Shown: positions 43,528 to 51,873, counted from the first letter of the stretch. The stretch is 64,000 nucleotides of DNA from Flavobacteriales bacterium (GCA_016699575.1 CP064979.1:124001-188000); one strand, 5' to 3'. Numbers and translations: made by a program. Notes: generated by a model from the sequence alone, not told the origin.

Positions 43528-44400
43528 ATGCGGCATTCAAGGGGCATGCATGTGTTGACGATCATCTGCGCGGCAGCATTGCTGGTAACCTGCGCACCAC
43601 CCATGGCCGGACCCTCAAGTGGCAGCCCGCCTGTTGTGGATGCGGCCGGACCCGCAGCGGATACGGGCGCGACCATTGCCATCCGCTTTCCTGAGCCGAC
43701 CGGTTTCCAAAGGACCAGCTACGAGGCCACCACGTTCGGCTCTTACCTGCGCCAGCTACCATTGAAACCACCAGGCACGGCCGTGCTCCTGTACAACGGC
43801 GATCTGAAGTGGAACCAGCGTGCACATGCCGCAGTGGTGGACATGAGCGTCGGTACGAAGGACTTGCAACAGTGCGCTGATGCGACAATGCGACTGCGCG
43901 CCGAGTACCTCTTCGCCTCTGGAAAGCAGGACGATATCGCGTTCAACTTCACCAGTGGTTTCCGCGCTGAATGGAAACGTTGGCGTGCTGGCGAACGCAT
44001 CAAGGTGAACGGGAACAAATGCTCCTGGACTTACGGGGGCGAAGCCGATGCATCGCACGAGCAGTTGCTCAAGTTCTTGACGATGGTCTTCACCTATGCC
44101 GGAACGCTATCGCTGGACCGCGAGCTCGTGAACCCGCCCACCTCCGGACCGGAGATCGGTGATGTGTTCATTCAAGGTGGAAGCCCGGGCCACGCTGTGA
44201 TCGTGGTGGACGAAGTGGAAGATGGGAGCGGCCGGAAGGCCTTCTTACTGGCCCAGAGCTACATGCCCGCGCAAGTGATCCACGTATTGCTGAACCAAAA
44301 GCACCCTGAGCTCGGTGCCTGGTTCATTTTTGATGGTGACGACAAGCTGTACACCCCGGAGTGGACCTTCGAATGGGGCGACAGGAAGCGGTGGCCGTGA
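43528..44400 (+). CDS. DUF4846 lipoprotein
   Basis: 290 residues (ATG at 43546 is an alternative). Signal with lipobox LVTC (CAAALLVTCAPP). DUF4846 markers: RFPEPTGFQRTSYEATTFGSYLRQLPL near the start, ADATMRLRAEYLF, and GDVFIQGGSPGHAVIVVDEV followed by FLLAQSYMPAQVIHVL. The PGHA histidine and nearby residues recall NlpC/P60-like hydrolases, but the activity is unproven. Located 18 bases after the 481-residue protein. It meets the next gene stop to stop at TGATCA. Confidence 0.9.
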   Translation: MRHSRGMHVLTIICAAALLVTCAPPMAGPSSGSPPVVDAAGPAADTGATIAIRFPEPTGFQRTSYEATTFGSYLRQLPLKPPGTAVLLYNGDLKWNQRAHAAVVDMSVGTKDLQQCADATMRLRAEYLFASGKQDDIAFNFTSGFRAEWKRWRAGERIKVNGNKCSWTYGGEADASHEQLLKFLTMVFTYAGTLSLDRELVNPPTSGPEIGDVFIQGGSPGHAVIVVDEVEDGSGRKAFLLAQSYMPAQVIHVLLNQKHPELGAWFIFDGDDKLYTPEWTFEWGDRKRWP

Positions 44401-45573
44401 TCAGTTGGTAGCGAGCGCCTCGCTTTGATAGGTCTGCTGGGTGCAAGCCTGGCCGTTCTTGAAGTAGAAGACGGCGCCGTACTTGTGCACGATCTTCTTG
44501 TACTCGGCTTTCTGCGCGTCCGTCCACAAGTGGATGACGGTGATGACCTGATTGGGTTCAACGATCAATTCCTCTTTGCGGCTGACCTGCGCAACGGGCT
44601 CTGCAGCGGGCGGCGGCGGATCCTCGCTGGCAGTTGTAACCGTAGTGGCGCGGCGCGTGTCTTCCCCTGCCACGGCGGCAGCACCCACACCGGCGCGTTT
44701 CGGGGCCGGAGGTGGCTGCGGCTTGGGCTTCTCTTCCACTTTGGCCAAGGGTTCGGGCTTCTTCGGCGGTTCGGCTTTGGCCGCAGCCTCCGACTTTCGC
44801 CGTGCCGCCTCCGCATCGGCAGCTGCTTTCGCTGCCGCCGCAGCGTCAGCTTTGGCCTTTTCATCGGCCTGTTTGGCGGCCAGTGCATCGGCCCTGGCTT
44901 TGTCGGCCTCGGCTTTCTTGGCGGCCTCTGCTTGCTCTTTCTCCAACCGGGCCTTTTCCTTGGCATCCGCCGCTGCCCGCTTTGCCGCTTCGGCTTCAGC
45001 CTTGGCCTTGTTCTTCTCAGCTTCAGCAGCCGCTTTGGCGTTGGCCTCGTTCTGCGCTGCTTCTTCAAGCTGCTTTTGCGCCACTTGCTGCTGGATCTGC
45101 TCCAATTGGCTCTGGATGCTCTTGGTGTAGTCGGTGTCGTAGTCGAAGTCGTCCACCGAAGCATCGTAGTGGATCATGCCCACCGGTTGGTTGAAGACGA
45201 CCGTGTTCATGTCATCGTACTGCTTAAAAAGGGACACAGCATACTCGAACGGCTGGAAACCGTTCTCGGCGCTCGAGGCTGGAACGTGCGTATCGAACGC
45301 CAGCTTCTTCGTCACGAAGCCGTCCTTCTCGAAGCTGAGCACATAGCTGTGCCCGAGCTCCAATTCCAAGGAAAACCGGCTTAGACCACTGCTCACGGTC
45401 CGCTCCTTCTGGCCATCCTTCATCACCACCACCTTGGCCCCTTCAACGCTGCCGCCCTCGATCTTCAAGCGGCCGTTGATCGTGAAGGTCTGGGCTGAGA
45501 GCCACTGCGCGCCGCAAAAAAGCGCGGCACACAGGAACAAGGTCCGCTTCAAAGGAAGTACGTTGAAGGTCAT
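44401..45573 (-). CDS. Secreted protein with carboxypeptidase-like beta domain and long Ala/Lys/Glu coiled coil
   Basis: 390 residues from the ATG at 45573. Signal peptide ends LSAQ (about 28). Residues 30-100 read as a CarboxypepD-regulatory-like or PEGA-type beta domain (FTINGRLKIEGGSVEGAKVV ... LSFEKDGFVTKKLAF). Residues ~150-270 are a low-complexity A/K/E/D helix, followed by a P-rich linker, and a C-terminal domain (VITVIHLWTDAQKAEYKKIV, YFKNGQACTQQTYQS) typical of a Bacteroidota envelope family. It may span the periplasm. Function unknown. Confidence 0.8.
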   Translation of the reverse strand: MTFNVLPLKRTLFLCAALFCGAQWLSAQTFTINGRLKIEGGSVEGAKVVVMKDGQKERTVSSGLSRFSLELELGHSYVLSFEKDGFVTKKLAFDTHVPASSAENGFQPFEYAVSLFKQYDDMNTVVFNQPVGMIHYDASVDDFDYDTDYTKSIQSQLEQIQQQVAQKQLEEAAQNEANAKAAAEAEKNKAKAEAEAAKRAAADAKEKARLEKEQAEAAKKAEADKARADALAAKQADEKAKADAAAAAKAAADAEAARRKSEAAAKAEPPKKPEPLAKVEEKPKPQPPPAPKRAGVGAAAVAGEDTRRATTVTTASEDPPPPAAEPVAQVSRKEELIVEPNQVITVIHLWTDAQKAEYKKIVHKYGAVFYFKNGQACTQQTYQSEALATN

Positions 45574-45635
45574 GATGGCTTCGATGCCCGCCACGCGGGG
45601 GCGGCATTTCTACGCAGGATGCTATTTGCGGGTTG

Positions 45636-45722
45636 CTAGAACACCACGGCCACGATGCAGGCCAGGAAAAAGCCGGATGCCATGATGAGGGTGCGCTTTG
45701 CGACGGGGTTGTTGCGTAACAT
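45636..45722 (-). CDS. Possible 28-residue membrane peptide
   Basis: Frame ATG...TAG encoding a basic N-terminus (MLRNNPVAKR) and one hydrophobic helix (TLIMASGFFLACIVAVVF). It lies in the 204-base gap between the coiled-coil protein and the next plus-strand gene. Composition is that of a single-span small membrane protein, but there is no recognised family and no strong start signal. Confidence 0.35.
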   Translation of the reverse strand: MLRNNPVAKRTLIMASGFFLACIVAVVF

Positions 45723-45777
45723 GTTGAACTTGTTTTGAGCTGGGTACGTAGCAGGGATAGCGCCAGTTCACAGCACC

Positions 45778-46221
45778 ATGACGAAAGCCATTTTCCTTTC
45801 GACGAGCCTCCTTCTGGCAACCGTTGGACAAGCACAGGAGGTTGACGCCAAGCTCAAGGACCTCAACGCCATCCTGGAAGGCAACGCCAAAGTGCGCCTG
45901 GACCGCAGCGACCGCCTGATCATTGATGTCTTCGCCAACGGCGAGCTCGTACGCCAAGACATCGCCTACGTGGACTACTTGTCGCCCGACGGGGTGAGCT
46001 ACAACAGCGAAGAGCAGGCCTTGGTGCTCACCTGCAAGGCTGAAGAACCCCAGTGCATAGACAAGGAAGTGTTCAAGCACAACACGATCAAGCACACCGG
46101 GCGCAGCACATTGTTGATGCCCCCAGAGACAGGCGCCCGCGCTGTTGAGGCGCTCAAAGAGCTCCTTCGCGCTGAACTGGCCCGACTGGCCAACGAAACG
46201 GGTGCAACCATGCCGCGATGA
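45778..46221 (+). CDS. Small periplasmic protein of unknown function
   Basis: 147 residues with a signal peptide (1-20, ends VGQAQ). The mature part is about 60 residues of mixed strand and helix (RLDRSDRLIIDVFANGELVRQ), two cysteines close together (LTCKAEEPQCIDKEV) that could pair, and a C-terminal helix. It looks like a small regulator- or chaperone-like protein. It may be translationally linked to the next gene. Confidence 0.7.
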   Translation: MTKAIFLSTSLLLATVGQAQEVDAKLKDLNAILEGNAKVRLDRSDRLIIDVFANGELVRQDIAYVDYLSPDGVSYNSEEQALVLTCKAEEPQCIDKEVFKHNTIKHTGRSTLLMPPETGARAVEALKELLRAELARLANETGATMPR

Positions 46222-46256
46222 CCACGTATGAAGCGCGCAGACGTCACATCGATATC

Positions 46257-46667
46257 ATGATCGCCCTACGCAATATTCTCCTCCCCGCCACCTTGCTCCC
46301 CTCTGCGCTGGGCATGGCCCAGGATCAGAACTACAGCCAATGCATCACCAAGGTGAAGGCCGAATGGGGCAAGCCGTGCGAAAAGTGCGAGGACTACAAG
46401 GATGGCTGGAAGCGGAGCTTCGAGGGCACGTACCAACTTGAACTGAAGAACACCTGCGGCGACATGGTGGAGGTGAAGGTTGCCGTGCAGGAAAAAGGCG
46501 GCACCTGGCGCACCTTCCCGGTGAAGGCCTTGGAACCCGGCAAGAGCATGGAAGCCTTCGCCTGTCATGGCACCGGGAAGTACCTCTATTGGGTGCGCCG
46601 GTTGAACGACACCGAGATCATCTTGCCGAGCGACCAGGAGATCATCACAGAATACCGGGAGCGCTAG
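46257..46667 (+). CDS. Small secreted cysteine-containing protein of unknown function
   Basis: 136 residues from the ATG at 46257, preferred because a signal peptide follows at once (MIALRNILLPATLLPSALGMAQ); an ATG at 46218 overlaps the upstream stop (ATGA) and would add 13 residues. The mature protein has five cysteines (SQCITKV, KPCEKCEDY, NTCGDMVE, FACHGTG) and a beta-sandwich-like middle. A strong terminator hairpin follows. Confidence 0.7.
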   Translation: MIALRNILLPATLLPSALGMAQDQNYSQCITKVKAEWGKPCEKCEDYKDGWKRSFEGTYQLELKNTCGDMVEVKVAVQEKGGTWRTFPVKALEPGKSMEAFACHGTGKYLYWVRRLNDTEIILPSDQEIITEYRER

Positions 46668-46687
46668 TTCCGTTCCATCCGACTATT

Positions 46688-46715
46688 GAAGGCCCTTGAC
46701 GTGTCAAGGGCCTTC
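46688..46715. terminator. Perfect 13-bp hairpin terminator
   Basis: GAAGGCCCTTGAC, GT, GTCAAGGGCCTTC: a perfect 13-bp inverted repeat 20 bases after the upstream stop. The two-base centre means some inner pairs must open. No T-run follows, as with the hairpin at 14063. Confidence 0.85.
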
Positions 46716-46780
46716 GTCGTTCAACCCACGATCGTTCATACACCGTGCGGCCCGGTCGCTCTGCCGCTCGCCCGGCACGG

Positions 46781-46788
46781 CACCTTCG
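46781..46788 (+). promoter_or_regulatory. -7-like element (CACCTTCG) before the SiaC-like gene
   Basis: CACCTTCG, two deviations from TAnnTTTG, 20 bases before the ATG at 46809. Confidence 0.25.
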
Positions 46789-46808
46789 TGGCTCAACCAC
46801 CAAGAGCC

Positions 46809-47201
46809 ATGTCCAGCAGCACCTTGCACATTGAGCGCACCGAGACCAGTCCTCAAGTGGACATCGACCTGAAGCACGGGGTGCTTGAGTTCATAGGCCG
46901 CAGCTTGCCTGCGAACAGCGAGGCGTTCTACACGCGTGTGCACCACTGGCTGGACGATTACCTGCGCGCCCCTCAGCCGAGCACCGTGGTCAACATGAAG
47001 ATGGACTATCTCGACACCAGTTCGAGCAAACACATCTACAACATCCTGGAGCGGCTCAACGGAGCCAGTGAACGCGGCTTACAGGTGAACGTGAACTGGC
47101 ACTTCGAGGCCGGTGATGACGGTATGGAAGAGACCGGCAAGGACTACCAGAGCTGTTTCCGCATGGACTTCAACCTGGTGGAGGTGGAAGAGCTGTTCTG
47201 A
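46809..47201 (+). CDS. SiaC-like regulatory phosphoprotein (DUF1987)
   Basis: 130 residues from the ATG at 46809 (frame open back to 46686). DUF1987 markers: TETSPQVDIDLKHGVLEFIGRSLPANSEAFY and STVVNMKMDYLDTSSSKHIYNIL, the DTSSS stretch holding the likely phosphorylated residue. In Pseudomonas SiaC is controlled by the SiaB kinase and SiaA phosphatase and activates the diguanylate cyclase SiaD. No SiaA, SiaB or SiaD homolog is next to it here. Confidence 0.88.
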   Translation: MSSSTLHIERTETSPQVDIDLKHGVLEFIGRSLPANSEAFYTRVHHWLDDYLRAPQPSTVVNMKMDYLDTSSSKHIYNILERLNGASERGLQVNVNWHFEAGDDGMEETGKDYQSCFRMDFNLVEVEELF

Positions 47202-47225
47202 CGCGGGACATAACTGGACGCGCAG

Positions 47226-48314
47226 CTAACGAGGGGCGGCGAGCACTTTTCCAAAGATCTCCAAGTACCGGTCTCGCCAGGCCAGCACGCTGTACCGGTC
47301 TTCCACGGTGTGTCTGGCTTCGGCGCCCAATCGGTGCCTGAGTTCAGCGTCATCGACCAGTCTCGATATCTGGCGCACCCAATCGTCGTGATGGAAAGCC
47401 AGCAATCCGTTGAAACCGTCCTGTACGATGGTGCCGTTCACACCGATTTCGTCCAGTACAACGGCCTTGCCCAAGGCCATGTACTGCAATCCCTTGAACC
47501 CGCACTTGCCCTTGCTCCATTCGGTGTGCGGCAGGGGCATGAGGCCGATATCGATGGGTTGCAGATCGTCCACTTCGCTGGCGCTGGTCCATCGGATGTT
47601 CTCCACTCGGAGACCATCGTCCCGGAAGATGCCATCGCTGATGATGCGGAAGCGCACCCGCTCGCCGTACTTCTTCTGCACCTCGCGCAAAGCCGGCAGG
47701 GCTTGCCTCAGATGGGCGACGCTGGTGGTACTACCCGTCCAACCGATCACCACCGGTCCACCGGCCTCCTTGGGGCGGGGCCGGTAGAGTTCCGTGTCGA
47801 TCACCGTTGGGATCAGTGAGACAGCGCTGTTGAGGTTTCGCGCATAGTCCGCCAGGTAAGCGTTCCCCGCTATGACATGGTCGGCCATGGCGATCAGCTC
47901 GGCGGTCTTGGAAGGCTTCTTCAACCAGCGCAGGTAGCGGTTGCCGTCGCTCACGTCCATGCGCCAGATCGCGTCATCGAAATCAAAAATGAACCTCGCC
48001 CCGCTCCTCTTGATGGCACGCTCGAACCGGGTGCTTCCGGTCATGAAGGCCTCCCGCTGCACGAAAACGATATCGAACTCCTTGAAGCGCTTGGCCTGGC
48101 CGACCCGCTTGCGCCAACTGCGCAGGAAGAACAAAGCCTTCTTGAGCAAGTGGCCGCGCTTGTAGAACCAGGTGTCGTCCTCTGCTTCGATGAGCCAGGC
48201 ATGCTCATGCTGCCAGCCATGGGCGTTCCAGTAAGGAACGAACTGCTCCATGCGGTAACGCTGGCTGGGCGAGCGACCGGGCCGGTGCGCGGCGACGAAC
48301 AGGATGCGGGGCAT
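47226..48314 (-). CDS. GT4-type glycosyltransferase
   Basis: 362 residues from the ATG at 48314; the TTG at 48323 lies inside the promoter-like motif. GT-B fold: VAAHRPGRSPSQRYRMEQF at the N-terminus, FDFDDAIWRMDVSDGN, GWTGSTTSVAHL near 195, and the C-domain nucleotide-sugar segment PLPHTEWSKGKCGFKGLQYMALGKAVV. It probably adds a sugar in cell-surface polysaccharide synthesis. Divergent from the CapD-type epimerase, which fits the same pathway. Confidence 0.9.
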   Translation of the reverse strand: MPRILFVAAHRPGRSPSQRYRMEQFVPYWNAHGWQHEHAWLIEAEDDTWFYKRGHLLKKALFFLRSWRKRVGQAKRFKEFDIVFVQREAFMTGSTRFERAIKRSGARFIFDFDDAIWRMDVSDGNRYLRWLKKPSKTAELIAMADHVIAGNAYLADYARNLNSAVSLIPTVIDTELYRPRPKEAGGPVVIGWTGSTTSVAHLRQALPALREVQKKYGERVRFRIISDGIFRDDGLRVENIRWTSASEVDDLQPIDIGLMPLPHTEWSKGKCGFKGLQYMALGKAVVLDEIGVNGTIVQDGFNGLLAFHHDDWVRQISRLVDDAELRHRLGAEARHTVEDRYSVLAWRDRYLEIFGKVLAAPR

Positions 48315-48320
48315 GCGCCG

Positions 48321-48328
48321 CAAATATG
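48321..48328 (-). promoter_or_regulatory. -7-like element (CATATTTG) of the glycosyltransferase gene
   Basis: Minus-strand CATATTTG, 6 bases before the ATG at 48314, so the transcript would have almost no leader. Confidence 0.5.
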
Positions 48329-48356
48329 CCCACGCCCGTGCGGCCGGGCAGGCCGA

Positions 48357-48364
48357 TACCTTCG
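48357..48364 (+). promoter_or_regulatory. -7-like element (TACCTTCG) of the CapD-type epimerase gene
   Basis: TACCTTCG followed by CGCGCC, 6 bases before the ATG at 48371. It is 28 bases from the oppositely oriented motif of the glycosyltransferase. Confidence 0.5.
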
Positions 48365-48370
48365 CGCGCC

Positions 48371-50251
48371 ATGGTCGGCAAGCGCTATATCCCCCGTTGG
48401 GCCATCCTGGTCATCGACCTGGTGATGTGCGCGGCAGCGCTGCTGGGCGCCTACCAACTCCGGTTCAACTTCAACGTACCAGCGCGCGAGTACGACCTAT
48501 TGTGGCCGGTGCTGCCGGTTTTCATGTTGGTCCGCATCACATCGCTTTGGGGTGCCCGGATCCACATGGGATTGGTGAAGCACACCAGCACCGAGGACGC
48601 GAAGCGCATTTTCCTCACGGTGCTGATAGGCTCCCTGGTGATGGGCGCCATGGGCGTGGCGCGCTACTTCCTGCTCGACGGGGTGTATTTCCTTCCCACT
48701 TCCGTCCTCATCATTGACTTCATGGGCACGGCCATGTTGCTCATTACGGCGCGCATAGCCTGGAAACTGCTTTACCTCCGTGCCAAAGGCAGCGGCAAGG
48801 ACGAGGTGCGGGTGGTGCTCTACGGGGCCGGTGCTGCCGGGCTCATCACCAAGCGCGCCTTGGAGCGTGATGGTGCACGCAAGCACGTCGTGGAGGCTTT
48901 TGTTGATGACGACATCCGCAGATCAGGACAACGGCTGGAAGGAGTGGCCATCGAGCACACCTCCAAACTTCCTTCACTTCTGGCCGATGGCGATATCGAC
49001 CAGGTGATCATCACCGTTCAAAAGCCGGACGCGGAGAACCGACGCAAAGTGGTGGATGCCGCCATGGCCGCCAAGACGCATGTGCTCAGCGTACCACCGG
49101 TCACGGATTGGATCGGCGGTCAGCTCAGCAGCGGACAGATCCGCGAAGTGCGCATCGAAGATCTCCTGGGACGTGCTCCGATCAATCTGGACGATGCTGT
49201 GGTGCGCGAACACTTCGCCGGGAAGCGGGTCTTGGTGACCGGTGCCGCTGGGAGCATCGGGAGCGAGATCGCCAGGCAGGTCATTGCTCTGGGCGCCACT
49301 CACACCACGCTGGTGGACACGGCTGAGAGCGCCCTCTACGACGTTCAAATGGAACTGGTCGGCCGGAGTGCGAAGGGCTTCTCACCGGTGATCGGCGATG
49401 TGCGGGATGCACGTGCCATGGAAGCGCTGCTGGCAGCTGCTGAGCCCGACGTCGTATTCCACGCGGCGGCCTACAAACATGTGCCGCTCATGGAGGAACA
49501 GCCCGACCAAGCCGCGCGGACCAACGTAATGGGCACCACCATCATGGCCGAACTGTGCGGCCGCGCGGGTGTGGGCACCTTCGTGCTGATCAGCTCCGAC
49601 AAGGCCGTGAACCCGACCAGCGTGATGGGCGCCAGCAAACGGACCGCGGAGATCGCCGTGCAGGGCATTGCCCAACGGAACCCGGGCACCGTGTTCATCA
49701 CCACCCGGTTCGGCAACGTGCTGGGCAGCAACGGCAGCGTGATCCCGCTGTTCCGCAAGCAGATCGCCCAAGGAGGACCGGTTACGGTAACCGACCCTGA
49801 GGTGACGCGGTTCTTCATGACGATCCCCGAGGCGTGCAGGCTGGTGCTGGAAGCCGCCACCATGGGAAAGGGCGGCGAGATCTACGTCTTCGACATGGGG
49901 CAGCCGGTGCGCATAGCCGACCTTGCCGACAAGATGATCAGACTGAGCGGCAAGGAACCCGGAAGGGACATCGAAGTGGTGTACACCGGTCTGCGCCCAG
50001 GCGAAAAGCGCTTCGAGGAACTGCTCGCCACCGACGAGAACACGCAGCCCACCCATCATCCGCGCATCCTCATCGGCCGAACGCGCGCCACGGACCCCGG
50101 CACCGCGCAGGGACTGCTCGATGCCCTTGCCGGTGCGGCCGAACGGAACGACGGCGAAGCCTGCGTGCGCCTGATGAAACAACTGGTACCCGAATACAAG
50201 AGCGAACACTCGCCGCACGCGCTGTTCGACCGACACCCATCACAGACATGA
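48371..50251 (+). CDS. CapD/FlaA1/WbpM-family membrane nucleotide-sugar epimerase-dehydratase
   Basis: 626 residues from the ATG at 48371. Four membrane helices at about 8-130, a first nucleotide-binding domain (VRVVLYGAGAAGLITKRAL), and an SDR catalytic domain from about 285 (VLVTGAAGSIGSEIARQV, HAAAYKHVPLMEEQP, ISSDKAVNPTSVMGASKR). MGASK holds the family's catalytic methionine in place of tyrosine. These are UDP-GlcNAc/GlcNAc-like 4,6-dehydratases making precursors for capsule, O-antigen or glycoprotein. Ends with an ATGA overlap to the next gene. Confidence 0.95.
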   Translation: MVGKRYIPRWAILVIDLVMCAAALLGAYQLRFNFNVPAREYDLLWPVLPVFMLVRITSLWGARIHMGLVKHTSTEDAKRIFLTVLIGSLVMGAMGVARYFLLDGVYFLPTSVLIIDFMGTAMLLITARIAWKLLYLRAKGSGKDEVRVVLYGAGAAGLITKRALERDGARKHVVEAFVDDDIRRSGQRLEGVAIEHTSKLPSLLADGDIDQVIITVQKPDAENRRKVVDAAMAAKTHVLSVPPVTDWIGGQLSSGQIREVRIEDLLGRAPINLDDAVVREHFAGKRVLVTGAAGSIGSEIARQVIALGATHTTLVDTAESALYDVQMELVGRSAKGFSPVIGDVRDARAMEALLAAAEPDVVFHAAAYKHVPLMEEQPDQAARTNVMGTTIMAELCGRAGVGTFVLISSDKAVNPTSVMGASKRTAEIAVQGIAQRNPGTVFITTRFGNVLGSNGSVIPLFRKQIAQGGPVTVTDPEVTRFFMTIPEACRLVLEAATMGKGGEIYVFDMGQPVRIADLADKMIRLSGKEPGRDIEVVYTGLRPGEKRFEELLATDENTQPTHHPRILIGRTRATDPGTAQGLLDALAGAAERNDGEACVRLMKQLVPEYKSEHSPHALFDRHPSQT

Positions 50252-50649
50252 CCAAGGACAAGAACCTGGAGACCGCACGCCTGCAGAAAGAGATCGGTGG
50301 CTACATCGGCCTTGGGCCCGACAGTCTCGTGTTCAATTACGACGAGAAGGGCCATCGCACCAAGCTGCACCTCATCACCCTCAACCCCAACCACAACCAG
50401 AGCTTTCTCTTCCACGCCACCGAGGGCAGCGACAAACAAGACGCCTTGGAGGCGATGCTGGACTACGTGCGCACCTACAAGGACGCCACCAGCAGCTACA
50501 CCATCCAATGGAGCGCCCGGGGCGAGAACATCCTCAACACGTCGTACTTCCGGGCGAAGAACATCCTCGAAGCACTGGACAAGCTCTTCTACGACCGTGA
50601 CCCGAACAGCATCACCGTCTTCAGCGTGATGTTGAACCCGATCTCGTAA
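50248..50649 (+). CDS. Conserved small cytosolic protein of unknown function
   Basis: 133 residues from the ATG at 50248. No signal or membrane segment. Contains YIGLGPDSLVFNYDEKG, HLITLNPNHNQSFLFHATE, and a helix SYFRAKNILEALDKLFYDRD. I recall similar proteins as hypothetical in Bacteroidota. It sits between the epimerase (4-base overlap) and a thioesterase (5-base gap). Confidence 0.75.
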   Translation: MTKDKNLETARLQKEIGGYIGLGPDSLVFNYDEKGHRTKLHLITLNPNHNQSFLFHATEGSDKQDALEAMLDYVRTYKDATSSYTIQWSARGENILNTSYFRAKNILEALDKLFYDRDPNSITVFSVMLNPIS

Positions 50650-50654
50650 GGGCG

Positions 50655-51065
50655 ATGCGCACCGCCATCCAGATCAGGTTCGGCGACGTGGACATGGCCC
50701 ACCATGTGCACAATGCGGCGTACCTCCACTATTTCGAATTGGCGCGCATGGCGCTGCTCTCGGCCTTCATCAGCAAAGACCATGACTGGCGCAAGCAAGG
50801 GCTCATCCTGGCGCGCAACGAAATGGACTACCGCAAGCCTGTCCATCTCTCGGACCGCATCGAGGTGGACTGTTGGTGCAGCGACCTTGGCAACAAGAGC
50901 TTCACCCTGAGCTATGCGGTCGAACGGATCGCCCGCGCCGGACGTGAGCGATGCGCCGACGGTAAAAGCGTTCTGGTGTGCATGGACTACGACGCCGGAA
51001 CTACGATCGGCCTGCCGCTAGCTTGGCGGGCGGCACTCGAACAACATCGAACGCCCACCGCATGA
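50655..51065 (+). CDS. Hot-dog-fold acyl-CoA thioesterase (4HBT/YbgC-like)
   Basis: 136 residues. The pattern IRFGDVDMAHHVHNAAYLHYFELARM is the 4HBT active-site motif with the catalytic aspartate in DVDMAHHV, followed by EMDYRKPVHLSDRIEVD, a typical central strand. It hydrolyses acyl-CoA thioesters; substrate chain length not predictable. Overlaps the next gene by 4 bases (ATGA). Confidence 0.9.
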   Translation: MRTAIQIRFGDVDMAHHVHNAAYLHYFELARMALLSAFISKDHDWRKQGLILARNEMDYRKPVHLSDRIEVDCWCSDLGNKSFTLSYAVERIARAGRERCADGKSVLVCMDYDAGTTIGLPLAWRAALEQHRTPTA

Positions 51066-51793
51066 AGCTCAACATCACCATTGCAGTAGCCCTGCTCCTA
51101 GTGTTCGCGGGGTGCAGTACCCAAGACCTAACGAAAGTCCTGGAAGCCGCCGGACAAACCACCACCGGCACGGATCCGCTTACCAACGCCGAAGTGATCA
51201 ACGGGTTGCGGGAAGCCTTGCGCACTGGTACTGAACGCTCGGTCCAACTCACATCGGCCGCTGACGGCTTCTGGAACAATACCCGTATCCGAGTGCCCTT
51301 TCCTGCGGAGGCCCTGAAGGTTAAAACAACCTTGGAGGACATCGGCATGAGGAAGCCGGTGGAGGACTTCGAGCGCACGCTGAACAAGGCTGCCGAAGAA
51401 GCCACCAAAGAGGCGGTACCCGTCTTCGTGGATGCCATCACGAGCATGAGCATCAGCGACGGCTTTGCCATCCTGAACGGGGGCGAACAGGCGGCCACCA
51501 CCTTCCTGAAAGAGAAAACCACGGCAGCGCTGATGGCGAAGTTCAAGCCCGTGGTCGCGAAGGCGACGCAGAAAGTGGCGCTGACGAACTACTGGAAGCC
51601 ACTGGCCAGCGCGTACAACACCGCTGGTCTGCTTACCGGGGCCAAAGCGGTCGATCCGGACCTGGACCAATACGTGACGCAGAAAGCCATCGACGGCCTT
51701 TTCGTGATGCTGGCCGATGAAGAGAAAAAGATCCGCAAGGATCCACTGGCCCGCACAACGGACCTGCTCCGCCGGGTGTTCGGTCAGCAGTGA
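51062..51793 (+). CDS. DUF4197 lipoprotein
   Basis: 243 residues from the ATG at 51062. Lipobox FAGC (ITIAVALLLVFAGCS). DUF4197 markers: TNAEVINGLREALRTGTERSV, IRVPFPAEALKVKTTLEDIG and the helical repeat DFERTLNKAAEEATKEAVPVF. Probably periplasmic and lipid-anchored; function unknown. Confidence 0.93.
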   Translation: MKLNITIAVALLLVFAGCSTQDLTKVLEAAGQTTTGTDPLTNAEVINGLREALRTGTERSVQLTSAADGFWNNTRIRVPFPAEALKVKTTLEDIGMRKPVEDFERTLNKAAEEATKEAVPVFVDAITSMSISDGFAILNGGEQAATTFLKEKTTAALMAKFKPVVAKATQKVALTNYWKPLASAYNTAGLLTGAKAVDPDLDQYVTQKAIDGLFVMLADEEKKIRKDPLARTTDLLRRVFGQQ

Positions 51794-51827
51794 ACCAACG
51801 ATCACCACATTTGCTGCTCACCCCTTT

Positions 51828-51866
51828 CTTGAGGCTTGGGCCTTGAGCCTTGGGACTTGAAGCTTG
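51828..51866. repeat. Heptad tandem repeat (CTTGRRN) before the nucleoside phosphorylase
   Basis: CTTGAGG CTTGGGC CTTGAGC CTTGGGA CTTGAAG CTTG, that is 5.6 copies of a 7-base unit, ending 7 bases before the ATG. It occupies the place of the leader and could affect translation. Confidence 0.85.
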
Positions 51867-51873
51867 TTCTCCA

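Noticed and set aside
44425..45384. Open frame of 319 codons on the plus strand, rich in G, L, F and R
   Set aside because: Mirror of the Ala/Lys/Glu coiled-coil region on the minus strand.
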